Below are positions 51,366 through 61,600 of a DNA stretch of 64,000 nucleotides, piece after piece. The notes beneath the pieces were generated by a model. It was not told where the DNA came from. It was given only the letters and a program-made list of their open reading frames with translations, and searched no databases. The DNA is from Paludibacter sp. (lineage in GTDB: Bacteria; Bacteroidota; Bacteroidia; Bacteroidales; Paludibacteraceae). The position numbers were made by a program, and so were the translations under genes. The stretch covers positions 1 to 64,000 of the forward strand of contig JAQTTH010000007.1 in assembly GCA_028710895.1 (NCBI GenBank), in the 5' to 3' direction. The stretch's first letter is position 1; the number at the start of each line of letters is the position of its first letter.

Positions 51366-52970
51366 TTAATCTTCCGAAAGAATATCTTGTAGAAAACACA
51401 TTAATTCGGATGCATACTGGAGCTGAAATTTCTTTGCCAGACGGGCCTTCATTTTGTCCTGTGTTTCTAATTTATACTGAAGTAAAAGAAGTATATCACG
51501 CAACGGTACGTTTAGTAAACTAAGGCAACACCAACAAATTTCACGGTCGGACACCTCTTTGTAGCGTTCTTTAATTTTGCTCATAAGATTATTCATATTG
51601 GCATCCATGAGCTTGAAAAAATAAACTGTATCGCTGAAATGGAGTATATCGTCGTACAGTTTTTTGTCGAGTGCATCTTTCTCGGCCGGTAACAGTTGCT
51701 TACGGACAGCTGTTTGTGATGCTTTTGTTTTTGCAATTTTATGTACCAGGGCCTCCCGATGCCTTTGCATGGCTGCTTTCTGATAGGCTGTCTTCTGATT
51801 TTTATGCTGCTCCTTTGTTTCAGTCAGCTGCTTCTCCTTTCGCTTATGTAATCGTGAATATGAAAACAGACTTAGCCCTATAACAAGCAAAATAAGCCCT
51901 GCAAGGTACCACAACCAATGCTTTGTTTTTACAACTTCCATTCGGGTTGTATGCATTGTTTCAATATAGCTTCCTTTTGTTTGTGTATCAATCTTTTTTA
52001 TGGAGTCCGAACAATCCTGATAAAGCTTCATGTACTTTTTTATTTTGGCCATCTTGCCCGGACCTGTACTACTGTTTACAAGGATGCGACAACAATTCTT
52101 CTTTGTCCGGATATCGTGATTAAATGATAGGGCTCGTTTTGCACACCTGAATGCCTGCTCTGTCTGATTCAGATCATAATACAAATCGGCGAGCATCATG
52201 TACCGAATCGCTTTGTTATTTTCGAGATAAGGATAGTCAATTACTTCCTGCAAGCAGACAAGCGCCTTAGGGTACTGTTTTGCATCGTAATAATTCAATC
52301 CCAGCTCCTGCAAAACGGCTCCCCGCAGGAGTGAATCCTTACTCATTGGAAGCATTCTAGTATAAAAACTCAACGCACAGGTATATTCCTTTGACTCGTG
52401 ATAGGTTCTCCCAATGTATAACATGGAATAGAAGGCCTGCTTGTCCGCTTTGCCATTCTTAAAGCAACGATAAGCCTGCGTAAATTCCTTCCTCGCCGGG
52501 GAATAATCTCTTTGTGTACTGTGAATCTCACCTAAGTCGAAATGAATGCGACCCAACAACAAACTGTTCTGTGAATTTTCTGTGCAATCCAATGCTTTCA
52601 GCAAAAATGTCACAGCTTGTTCGTACTGAAAGCTGTATTTCAATGCTCTCCCTTTGAGCCAATAACAGGTTGCCAGTCTATCGCCCTCCGGATGATTCTG
52701 ATAATACTGTATGGAGAAATCAAGCAATGAATCGGGTTTCAACGATAGGTTTTTCTTGTCCTGCACCTGTATCCATACCATCCAGAATAGTGCTTTGTTG
52801 CGGTCTGTTGCTCGTTTTGTTGAGGGAAAATGGAGTAAAATTTTCATCGCTGAATCGGGCTTTGTTTCAATCAGCGATTCGGCCCGGTTGAGTTCTGTAG
52901 GCACCTGTAAACAGGTAGTAAAAAGCAGGCAAAACATGAGAAAAGAAAAGATTCGGGAAAGTTGTTTCAT
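51366..52970 (-). CDS. TPR lipoprotein with transmembrane and C-terminal regulator-like domain
   Basis: The 534-residue protein has a lipoprotein-type signal (Cys20 in 'LLFTTCLQV'), a series of TPR units (about 60-310, for example 'KEYTCALSFYTRML' and 'YYDAKQYPKALVCLQEVIDY'), one membrane helix (about 352-373, 'WYLAGLILLVIGLSLF'), a long Lys/Gln-rich coiled coil and a cytoplasmic C-terminal domain (about 430-534) with an HTH-like end ('VSDREICWCCLSLLNVPLRD'). This is the layout of Bacteroidetes one-component membrane regulators. It is divergent from the giant secreted protein gene at 53298 and upstream of DUF3244, so it may control one of them. That is inference. Confidence 0.78.
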   Translation of the reverse strand: MKQLSRIFSFLMFCLLFTTCLQVPTELNRAESLIETKPDSAMKILLHFPSTKRATDRNKALFWMVWIQVQDKKNLSLKPDSLLDFSIQYYQNHPEGDRLATCYWLKGRALKYSFQYEQAVTFLLKALDCTENSQNSLLLGRIHFDLGEIHSTQRDYSPARKEFTQAYRCFKNGKADKQAFYSMLYIGRTYHESKEYTCALSFYTRMLPMSKDSLLRGAVLQELGLNYYDAKQYPKALVCLQEVIDYPYLENNKAIRYMMLADLYYDLNQTEQAFRCAKRALSFNHDIRTKKNCCRILVNSSTGPGKMAKIKKYMKLYQDCSDSIKKIDTQTKGSYIETMHTTRMEVVKTKHWLWYLAGLILLVIGLSLFSYSRLHKRKEKQLTETKEQHKNQKTAYQKAAMQRHREALVHKIAKTKASQTAVRKQLLPAEKDALDKKLYDDILHFSDTVYFFKLMDANMNNLMSKIKERYKEVSDREICWCCLSLLNVPLRDILLLLQYKLETQDKMKARLAKKFQLQYASELMCFLQDILSED

Positions 52971-53297
52971 CGCGTCAAACGGTTAAATTAACGGGTGGCA
53001 AAAATAGGAAAAAGAATTGAAACAGTGGACAACTGATAATTGTTAATCTTCATGTAATCCTGAATTTTTTCGAAGGTATAAATTGAAATAATTGAACAAC
53101 ATAGCCTCAACTTACAATTCATATTATTCAATTTGCTCATAGAAAGGGACCATTTTATAAAATGGTCCCTTTCTGTATTGTTTCTATTCGTGTTATAACA
53201 ATCACATATGTTTATTTTGCCACATTATGTGTAGCAATATCTACAGAGTTAGTATTTTATCAGTATAAGAATATTAATCACTAAACATATTTATATC
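52971..53297. other. Divergent intergenic region with a palindrome
   Basis: The region separates the TPR regulator from the first giant secreted protein. It holds a 30-bp perfect palindrome (53143-53172). A TTATTTTGC at about 53214-53222 resembles a -7 box for the plus-strand gene, without a clear -33 box. Nothing else is recognised. Confidence 0.45.
53143..53172. repeat. 30-bp perfect palindrome
   Basis: AAAGGGACCATTTTA is followed at once by its complement TAAAATGGTCCCTTT. A related but imperfect hairpin (AGGAACCA ... TGGTTCCT) lies at 58523-58548 before the second giant gene; both share TATAAAATGGT. No gene ends just upstream on the plus strand, so a plain terminator role is unclear. Confidence 0.75.
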
Positions 53298-56200
53298 ATG
53301 AAACACAAAAAATTACAAAATCTAAAAGGCCAGTTTTTGGTCTTAATTTGTCTTTTGTATGCTATAGGCATACAGGCTCAGACATGGACTGCTCCTACTT
53401 TAACGGGAAGTACGCTCACAACAGGCACAACCTATTATGTGTATAATGTGGGTTCAAATGGCTATTTAAATCGTGGGGGATACTGGAGAACGGCGGCTGT
53501 TGTAACAGCATCACCATCTGCTAATGCTGCCCCTGCAACAATTATTAAATGGACTGCGACCAATACAAGCGGTATAATTTGGACATTTCAGTACAATAGT
53601 GCTGGCGCAAATGTTTCTAATAATTTTTTATTTGGAGGTAGTACCACTGATGGATCTCTTTTTACTGACAATTCCACCAATAATACATGGAATGTTGTTC
53701 AGACGGATGCAGTAAACAACATTTATTCGATTCAGGCTTTAAGTACTTATGGTGGTTATGCGGCGGCATCTCAATATTTAGGGAGTGCTGCAACACCTGA
53801 GGTGGCAAATCTTACAACTCAAACAGGTAATACTGGAACTTTTAATGCTGTGAGATCTAATAGAAACGCAAGTAGCTATACTCAATGGAAGTTTGTTACT
53901 CAGGCTGATTTAGACCTTTACAATGCCAGAGTTTTGCTTGACAGGTATATGAAATATGCAAAAGCGGGTGGAACTATTGATTTGACTTCATATATTAGTG
54001 ATTATAATGCAGGTGTCACTGCTACTGTTAATTCAGATGCTGCAACATTATTGACAGCCCTTTCAAGAATTGATGTAACTTCTTCTATTACTAACCCAAG
54101 TTTTGAAACTACACCGTTGTCTAGTTGGACAAACTCAGGCAGTTTTGCCAGTCAAAGCAACGTACCCGGTCAGGGCTGGACAAAAGCCGGCACCTATTAC
54201 GCTGAAAAATATACCAGTAGTGCATATGGCACAAATGGAAATGGCGTAAAAGGGTATTTAGGTGTAGGTACAATTACACAAACACTTGCCATACCTAATG
54301 GGTTGTATGGTATGATTGTTTCCGCGCATGCAATTCAGCAAGCGGGAGCCAATCCTCTTAAAACCGGAGCATTTATTACTGCCGGATCTAAATCTACTGA
54401 GGTTGCAGCAGGTCAAGATTATTATATTGATAGCATTAGTGTTAATAACGGATCATTAGCTATTGGTTATGCACTACAAGGTACTGTTCAGGTAAACTGG
54501 ACTGGATTTGACAACTTCAGATTGTATCGTTATGTAACTTATTCGACACCTTCATTGGCTGCTTCAGTTTCAGCTCTGCGATATGATAATATATACAATA
54601 CATCTTCATTCACTGTAGTTGGAGCTAACCTTTCAAGTGACATAACCATTACAGTACCTTCAGGCATAACACTTTCCGGTGCAAATATAACAGGTGGGAG
54701 TGGAAGTTATAGTATCTCTGCAGGAAATGTGAATGCAACTAGCACAATAACAGTTACATATGATGGCTCAACAGTTGTCAACGGCTCGATTTCGTTAAAC
54801 GCTAGTGGTAGCCAAGCAGTATCAAGTTCTGTTACTGTTGTTGGTTCTTCAAATGCCAGTTGTTATACACCAGTTTATTCACAGGGTAACATGATTGCCG
54901 ACCCGACCTTTAGTGCTGTTGATCTAACAACCGGAGGTTATGTTGGCTGGGGTAGCAAGGGAGTTGATATTAATTTTCCGTATTGCGGTAGGGGTAGTGG
55001 TTATGTAGTAGGCGGAAACACAGGATCCTTAGACCGCACATTATCTGCTGCAAATGGTAATGCGTTAATTCCAAATACTCAGTATCGTTTACGCACATTG
55101 TACCGGACTAAAATTGCAAATTCAAACAAATATCAGATTCAAATTGATGGATATAGCGCAGCAACAAGCTTATTTTATTTTTTGACACAAAACACCAACT
55201 GGACTCAATTCGATCAGATCTTTACAACGGGTTCAACAGTAACAACAGGAAGAGGTGTTTATATTAACTCATACAATACTGGTAGTGTGCCTTCTTCATC
55301 TGATACTTTGTTTATTGATAACTACGAATTATATCCGGTTCCAAAAACATATAGTTCATCATCATCGTTGACATTTCTTGGTGCCGGTATAACGCAAAAA
55401 GTAGCGGTAAGAGCTTCGAATCTAACACAGGATATTACTATTTCTGTTCCTGCAAGTTTCTCGATAGACAAAACCAGTATGCTAAAAACGGTTAGTGGAA
55501 GCACCAGCGATTCATTAGCTATCACCTTTAATGGACCCAACAGCGCAAGTGGATATGTTCATTTCATCAGTGGGAGTATAAATGATAGTATATTGGTGAC
55601 TGGTACAGTGGCTCCTACAATTGTTTTAAGTTCTAGCAATTTAGCATTTGATGATTTGAATTCAACCAGTACATTCAATGCTACATGTGGAAATCTTGTA
55701 AGTGACTTGACAATGACAGCCCCAAGTGGAATTACCTTGAGTGGTACTAACGTAACAGGAACCTGGCCTACTTACACTATTGTCGTAGCAAATGCTAATG
55801 CAACACATGTGATAAATGTGACTTATGATGCGTTAGCGGCTTTAAGCGGGAACATAACCTTATCAAGTGCAGGTGCAACTTCACAAACAGTAAGTGTTTC
55901 GGGGATTAGGAATGCTGACTGTTTTACTCCACTTCATGCAATTGGTAATTTGATTTCAGATCCATACTTAAACAGTTTGACGGACTATACATTTTCGTGG
56001 GGTGTTGGAACAGGTGCTGTCATAAACACAGATGTTTCAAAAGTGTATTGTGGACTAAAAAGTGGAAAAGTTACCGGACAAAGAGCAGGAGGAATTCTTT
56101 ATCCTCTATCCGGTAAATGGGCAATAAATTCAGGATATAGAGTGCGTGCAAAAATACTTGTAGAGTCTGGAACTTTCCAGGTAAATGTTGCCGGAGGACC

Positions 56201-58136
56201 AAATGTAACTGCACCTACCTTTACCACTTCCGCATCATGGCAAACAACAGACTTTAAATTTGCTACAGGAGCAACTTTAAATGCCACTGCTTCAAATCAA
56301 TTTCTTTACTTTGATAACTATGCAAGTAATGCTGCAGGTACTGGTTATATAGATAATCTGGAAATGTACAACATTCCATTGATTTCCGCTACAGCTGGTA
56401 CAGGTGGTACAGTTTCCGGTGCAGGACCATTTGATATTGGTGAAAGCGTTTCACTTATTGCGACTCCAACTACCGGATATCACTTTGTTAACTGGACGGA
56501 AGGCGCAACTGAAGTTTCAACAAGTGCCACTTATACATTTAGCGCTTCTGCAAACAGAACTTTGGTGGCAAATTTTGCTTCAAACACAGTTTCAGTAACT
56601 TCAGATACAAATGCTTCAACATTAGTTAACTGTGCTGCTTGCAATGTTACTGTGGCTACTGGTGCAACATTGACTATTGATGCTACAAAAACACTAAACA
56701 GCATTACCATTGCAAGTGGTGGAAAGGTGTCTAATTCGGTAGGTAGTACTCTGACTGTTGCAACTCTTACTATTAATAGTGACGCTACCGGTACCGGAAC
56801 ATTTGTTGATAATGGCTCATCAGCTATAACTACAGCTAATGTGAATCAATACATTACTTCCGGTCGTAACTGGTACGTTTCAAGTCCGGTAGCAGCAGCT
56901 TCTGTTAGCACCATAAATACAGCCACAGGAAGCTCAATAGTAGGTTACGATGAAGTGAATGGAACTTCAGCCCCATGGGTAACAGAGACAACAACTCTTA
57001 CTCCTGTAAAAGGTTACATTGTAGTATCTCCTATAAATACAAACCCAACAATCACTTTTAGCGGTACATTAAACACAGGAAATCTATCTGTCGGTCTAAC
57101 TCGCACTGCCGGTCAAACTAAGGAAGGTTTTAATTTGGTAGGAAACCCATATCCATCATTTGTGAATGGTCGTACAGCTATCAATAGTAATCCAAATCTT
57201 GATAAAACAATTTGGTATCGCACAAAGAATATTGGCAACACTGCTTATTTCTTCGATACTTATAATACAACTTCTGAGATTGGAACCAATAATAATGGCT
57301 ACCGCGATGTAACTGGCACAATTCCTCCTATGCAAGCGGTGTGGGTGCGCGTGTCGGCAGGTCAAACCAGTACGACTTTGAACTTCGATAATAGCTTGCG
57401 TTCGCATAAAAATGATACAATCAATCCATTGAAGGTTCGTTCAACGGTAAATGCTAATCAACAAATATTGCGTTTGCAAGTGTCAAATGGTACTAACAGC
57501 GATGAAGCAGTAATTTATTTTAACTCGAATGCTTCAGATGGTTATGATGTTTATGATTCTCCGAAGATGACGAATGTGAATGCTGCTATTCCTGAAATAT
57601 ATACTGTTGCGGGAGTAGAGAAATTAGCTATTAACGGATTGAACTGTGTTACTCCGAACGAAGAGGTACCATTGGGATTCACTACCGGTCAATCAAATAT
57701 GTTTACAATCAAGGCTACTCAATTCAGTAACTTTGATGCTGCAACAAAAGTGTATTTGAGAGACAATTTATTGAATACAGAACAGGAGTTGAATGACGTT
57801 ACAGCCTACGACTTTACTTCGGACGTTGCTTCAACCAACACACGTTTCAGACTAATATTCAAATCTATAGGTCTAACTACCGGATTGAATAATGCTGATA
57901 TCGACCAGGTAGCTTTGATTTATAAGAATGTAAACAATCAGATCTCGATTACTTGCAAAGGAGATATAAGTTCTGATGCGATTGTATCGGTTTACAATGT
58001 GGTAGGTCAAAAATTGCAGACTAAACAAATCATGAGTACCAGCACGGTTATTGGCAGTGGTTTCGCTTCTGGTGTTTATGTCGTAACTGTAAACAATGGC
58101 GGGAAAAGTATAACACAAAAAGTAGCACTTAATTAA
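53298..58136 (+). CDS. Giant secreted multi-domain protein with T9SS C-terminal domain
   Basis: The 1612-residue protein has a signal peptide (to 'AIGIQAQ'). Residues about 30-240 look like a ricin/lectin-type region ('YYVYNVGSNGYLNRGGYW'). Then come carbohydrate-binding-like sandwiches and at least two copies of an Ig-like module with the core 'PSGITLSG.N(I/V)TG', near 430-510 and 780-865. A bacterial InlB-type repeat follows ('GTGGTVSGAGPFDIGESVSL' and 'GYHFVNWTEGA', about 1030-1095). The C-terminal 80 residues ('SVYNVVGQKLQTK', 'GSGFASGVYVVTV') are a type A T9SS sorting domain, so it is probably exported by T9SS and anchored on the surface. The enzymatic part, if any, is not recognised. 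Adhesion or polysaccharide binding is likely. Confidence 0.82.
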   Translation: MKHKKLQNLKGQFLVLICLLYAIGIQAQTWTAPTLTGSTLTTGTTYYVYNVGSNGYLNRGGYWRTAAVVTASPSANAAPATIIKWTATNTSGIIWTFQYNSAGANVSNNFLFGGSTTDGSLFTDNSTNNTWNVVQTDAVNNIYSIQALSTYGGYAAASQYLGSAATPEVANLTTQTGNTGTFNAVRSNRNASSYTQWKFVTQADLDLYNARVLLDRYMKYAKAGGTIDLTSYISDYNAGVTATVNSDAATLLTALSRIDVTSSITNPSFETTPLSSWTNSGSFASQSNVPGQGWTKAGTYYAEKYTSSAYGTNGNGVKGYLGVGTITQTLAIPNGLYGMIVSAHAIQQAGANPLKTGAFITAGSKSTEVAAGQDYYIDSISVNNGSLAIGYALQGTVQVNWTGFDNFRLYRYVTYSTPSLAASVSALRYDNIYNTSSFTVVGANLSSDITITVPSGITLSGANITGGSGSYSISAGNVNATSTITVTYDGSTVVNGSISLNASGSQAVSSSVTVVGSSNASCYTPVYSQGNMIADPTFSAVDLTTGGYVGWGSKGVDINFPYCGRGSGYVVGGNTGSLDRTLSAANGNALIPNTQYRLRTLYRTKIANSNKYQIQIDGYSAATSLFYFLTQNTNWTQFDQIFTTGSTVTTGRGVYINSYNTGSVPSSSDTLFIDNYELYPVPKTYSSSSSLTFLGAGITQKVAVRASNLTQDITISVPASFSIDKTSMLKTVSGSTSDSLAITFNGPNSASGYVHFISGSINDSILVTGTVAPTIVLSSSNLAFDDLNSTSTFNATCGNLVSDLTMTAPSGITLSGTNVTGTWPTYTIVVANANATHVINVTYDALAALSGNITLSSAGATSQTVSVSGIRNADCFTPLHAIGNLISDPYLNSLTDYTFSWGVGTGAVINTDVSKVYCGLKSGKVTGQRAGGILYPLSGKWAINSGYRVRAKILVESGTFQVNVAGGPNVTAPTFTTSASWQTTDFKFATGATLNATASNQFLYFDNYASNAAGTGYIDNLEMYNIPLISATAGTGGTVSGAGPFDIGESVSLIATPTTGYHFVNWTEGATEVSTSATYTFSASANRTLVANFASNTVSVTSDTNASTLVNCAACNVTVATGATLTIDATKTLNSITIASGGKVSNSVGSTLTVATLTINSDATGTGTFVDNGSSAITTANVNQYITSGRNWYVSSPVAAASVSTINTATGSSIVGYDEVNGTSAPWVTETTTLTPVKGYIVVSPINTNPTITFSGTLNTGNLSVGLTRTAGQTKEGFNLVGNPYPSFVNGRTAINSNPNLDKTIWYRTKNIGNTAYFFDTYNTTSEIGTNNNGYRDVTGTIPPMQAVWVRVSAGQTSTTLNFDNSLRSHKNDTINPLKVRSTVNANQQILRLQVSNGTNSDEAVIYFNSNASDGYDVYDSPKMTNVNAAIPEIYTVAGVEKLAINGLNCVTPNEEVPLGFTTGQSNMFTIKATQFSNFDAATKVYLRDNLLNTEQELNDVTAYDFTSDVASTNTRFRLIFKSIGLTTGLNNADIDQVALIYKNVNNQISITCKGDISSDAIVSVYNVVGQKLQTKQIMSTSTVIGSGFASGVYVVTVNNGGKSITQKVALN

Positions 58137-58203
58137 AATTCAATTTTTTATTTTCCCTCTACTTTAAAGAAGAGGGAGAATGAAATCCAAATCATACAAA
58201 TAT

Positions 58204-58389
58204 ATGAAAACGAATAACGAAAATATTCAAAAAAAACGTACGTACTGTGTGCCGCAAATAATGCAAATAAAACTTGATAATGAAATCTCATTAGCACTTG
58301 AGTCCTCACCAGCTTTTGGCCCCGGAGAAAGTTTATCACAAGCTCCTGAGTATTTCAATAACGATCCATTTAAAGCGGATGCAGTTTAA
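58204..58389 (+). CDS. Small conserved-looking protein with LDNEISLALES motif
   Basis: The 61-residue protein reads 'MKTNNENIQKKRTYCVPQIM', then 'QIKLDNEISLALESS', 'PAFGPGESLSQAPEYFNNDP' and 'FKADAV'. The pattern Y-x-V-P-x-(I)-x-x-I-x-LDNEISLxLxS-xPxxGPxE is familiar to me from many short genes next to secreted-protein genes of Bacteroidales. It has no signal peptide, a basic N-terminus and a Pro/Gly/Asn-rich C-terminus, a leader-plus-core look. I used the Met at 58204; a Met eight codons upstream (58180) is also open and is preceded by AGAGGGAGA. It sits between two T9SS cargo genes with its own terminator. Function unknown. Confidence 0.6.
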   Translation: MKTNNENIQKKRTYCVPQIMQIKLDNEISLALESSPAFGPGESLSQAPEYFNNDPFKADAV

Positions 58390-58412
58390 AAGCGGTTAGT
58401 AATTAAAGCAAG

Positions 58413-58456
58413 TTCCTACTTAATTGAATGCATTAATAGCACTAATTAAGTAGGAA
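58413..58456 (+). terminator. Terminator of the small protein gene
   Basis: TTCCTACTTAATT and AATTAAGTAGGAA form a perfect 13-bp stem followed by TTTATATG. Confidence 0.7.
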
Positions 58457-58522
58457 TTTATATGGTTAAATGGTTTTAGTAGTTTTCAAATTACCCTTTC
58501 CCATTGAGAATAAATCTATATC

Positions 58523-58548
58523 AGGAACCAGATTATAAAATGGTTCCT
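58523..58548. repeat. Hairpin upstream of the second secreted-protein gene
   Basis: AGGAACCA and TGGTTCCT enclose GATTATAAAA. It resembles the palindrome at 53143-53172 in position and in the TATAAAATGGT core. It lies before the likely promoter (TATATTTGC at 58590-58598). Confidence 0.6.
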
Positions 58549-58589
58549 ATCTCGCAAGTTATTTGTCTGATGAAAAAAACATTACTAAC

Positions 58590-58598
58590 TATATTTGC
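58590..58598 (+). promoter_or_regulatory. -7 box before the second secreted-protein gene
   Basis: TATATTTGC is an exact match to TAnnTTTGC. The -33 box is weak. The gene starts 75 nt downstream. Confidence 0.5.
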
Positions 58599-58672
58599 TG
58601 TATCAATTATATAGAACTTAAAGACAAATTATTACTTAAATCAAATTCTTACAAACCAAAAATATTTTTATC

Positions 58673-61600
58673 ATGAAGACTAAAAATTACTTTTTTAAAA
58701 TGACGGGAATAGGACGAATTTTTCTCCTATCCGCATCGATGTTTATTGCAACATCAGTTATGGCAACAGACATCACCACAGGTCTCGTTGTACATTACGA
58801 TTTTGATGCCGTTTCAGGAACAACAGTTCCAGATGTATCAGGGAATAACCTAGTTGGATCTTTAGTAGGTGCACCAACTGTAACCACTGGTCAGGCAGGC
58901 AGTGGAGTTAATTTCCCAACTGTTACAGACTATATGACCTTACCAACAGGGATTGTTAGTACGTTGACCGATTTTACTATTTCAACTTGGGTAAATATCA
59001 GCACGATGAATACCTGGTCACGTATTTTCGATTTTGGAACAGGCACTTCGTATTATATGTTTTTATGTCCAAGAGCAGCAAGTGCAACGGGTACTGTAAG
59101 ATTTGCATTTAAAAATGGTGGTGCAGAACAAGTAATCAATGGTAAGAGTGCTTTGCCAACTGGTAGGTGGGTACATGTGGCTGTAACTTTTAGTTGGAAT
59201 GCTACCACATCAATTGGTGTAGGTAAATTATATGTTGATGGGAATCTCGTAGGAACCAACGCCGCTATGACAATCAATCCTTCTCTTTTACCTTCTACTA
59301 CTCAAAATTATATTGCTAAATCACAATGGCCGGATCCAACTTTGGCCGGTTCGATTGATGATTTTAGAATCTATAGCAGAGCATTAGGCACTACTGATGT
59401 GCTAACACTGGCAGGTACTCCTTCGGAATTAATCGCTGAATACGAAAAACTGACAGCAACTACTTTGAAAGCCGACGGAGATTTGACAAATGTAACATCG
59501 AATATGACATTACCTTCCACTTTGGCTACCCCGGGCGTTTCTATCAGTTGGGCTTCTACATTGCCTGCCACTGTTGGAACAGATGGTACCGTTACCCAGC
59601 CCGACAAATATGATGCAACTGTGAAACTCACAGCGACTTTCACCGAAACGATAAACGGAACAGTTTATACACTGGCAAAAGATTTCATGGTTACAGTGAA
59701 AGCACGCAATGTTGCTGCAGAACAATTGGCACAATGGAATTTTGGCACAAGCAATATTTACGTCGAAGGTGGTGCTGTAAAAGTGAAGGATGCAACCGGA
59801 AGTGCTTTTGTTGGAACATTAATGAATGAAGCCCGCATCCGCACCATTGGTGGAACAACCAATGGGAAAATAAATGTACTTGACTTGGGAAATGGTACCG
59901 GATATTTCGATATGGGAACAGAAATTGGTAAAGCTATTTATTCATTAAACAATTATACCATTTGTGGTTTCTTCCGTATCGATGATACCTATGCAGCTCT
60001 AAATACGAATGGTAACTTTTATTGGAATTTTTCTAACTCGGCTAATATTCCGGTAGATCAGAATGGTTACATTATTGGAAGTTTAAAAGCGCAAGGACAA
60101 AATGTAACAACTAACTGGTATGCTTCTGGTGATCAGGCAGTGAGTCTAGGTACAAATGCTGCTAAAGGGGGATGGCATCATTTGGCCTTTACTCAGAATG
60201 GAACTGTTGGAACTATTTATATTGATGGTGTTCAGGTTGCTCAAAATGGAGCCATGACCAATGTACCTGCGATAGCATTACCAAAAGCTGGTATGATTGG
60301 TACATTGTACAACTGGTTAGGTCGTTCTTGTTATCCAGGTGATGTGTATCTGCGTCAAACATTATTGTATGACTTTCAATTGCTGAGTATACCTTTGAGT
60401 GCTGATGACCTGACTAACTATATCTCTGTAGGAGATTCAATCACAAAACTAAATAATGCTTATACCGAAAATCCGGATATTATACTTCCAGAATTGATTG
60501 CCGAGCAAGCAGCGCTCGATTTAGGTGATTTGTCAGCTATTTCATCTAATATCGCATTGCCAGTTCATGGTTCAATTGACAACAGTGTTGCTATCTCATG
60601 GACTTCATCGGATGCCTCTATTATTTCGTCATCGGGTATTGTTACACCTCCGAATTATTTCAATAAAAGCATAGTATTAACTGCTATTCTAACTAAGAAT
60701 GGTCAAAAACTGACAAAAGCGTTTACTGCTAATGTGTTACTTGATCCGACAACTAAATTTACAAGTGATTTGTTGTTGAAATATGATTTCTCAACTGTAT
60801 CGTCTGATTCAATTGTGACTGATGCCGCAGAAAAACATTTTATTGGCATTGCAAGAAACAAAGCTGTTGTACAATCAATTGGTTCTGCTAAGAAATTCAA
60901 CGTGTTGAACCTTGGAAATGGTACAGGTTACTTTGACATGGGTACAGAAATAGGAAAAGTTGTTACAAGCCTTACTGATTTTACAATGTCTTGTTATTAT
61001 CGCATAAACGAAGCTTATACAAGTATAGCATCAAATGGAAATTTCATTTGGAACTTCTCTAATACTAACAATGCGATGGGAACGGCAACAGGTTATATTA
61101 TTGCTTCATTGAAAGAACAGGGTGTAAGTATAACTCCGGGGAATTATACTGCTGCAAGTGGCAACCAATCTGTAAGTTTTGCAAATTCTGCATTGTTGGG
61201 AGGTTTTCATAACCTTACTTATACACAGAGTGGCTTAATTGGAACTGTTTATGTAGATGGTATGCCGGTAGCAACCAGTGCAATTACCAATCTTCTGAAT
61301 TCTACTCTAACTAAAAATGGACTTACGGGTACGCTATATAATTGGATTGGTCGTTCATGTTATACAGGCGATGTTTATTTGAGCCAAACACTGGTTTTCG
61401 ATTTCAGGTTGTATAGCAAGGCCTTATCCGATAATGAAATTCAAACCGATGTATTGAATGTTGGTACAGTTGTAGAACAATTAAATCAGGCTTACAACGA
61501 AAGTTTAAGTGGTGTGCAAGCTATTCAGAACTCTCCATATAGAGTAATACCTACTAACGGTGCTATCCAGATTACAGGATTGACCGGCAATGAAAAGGTA

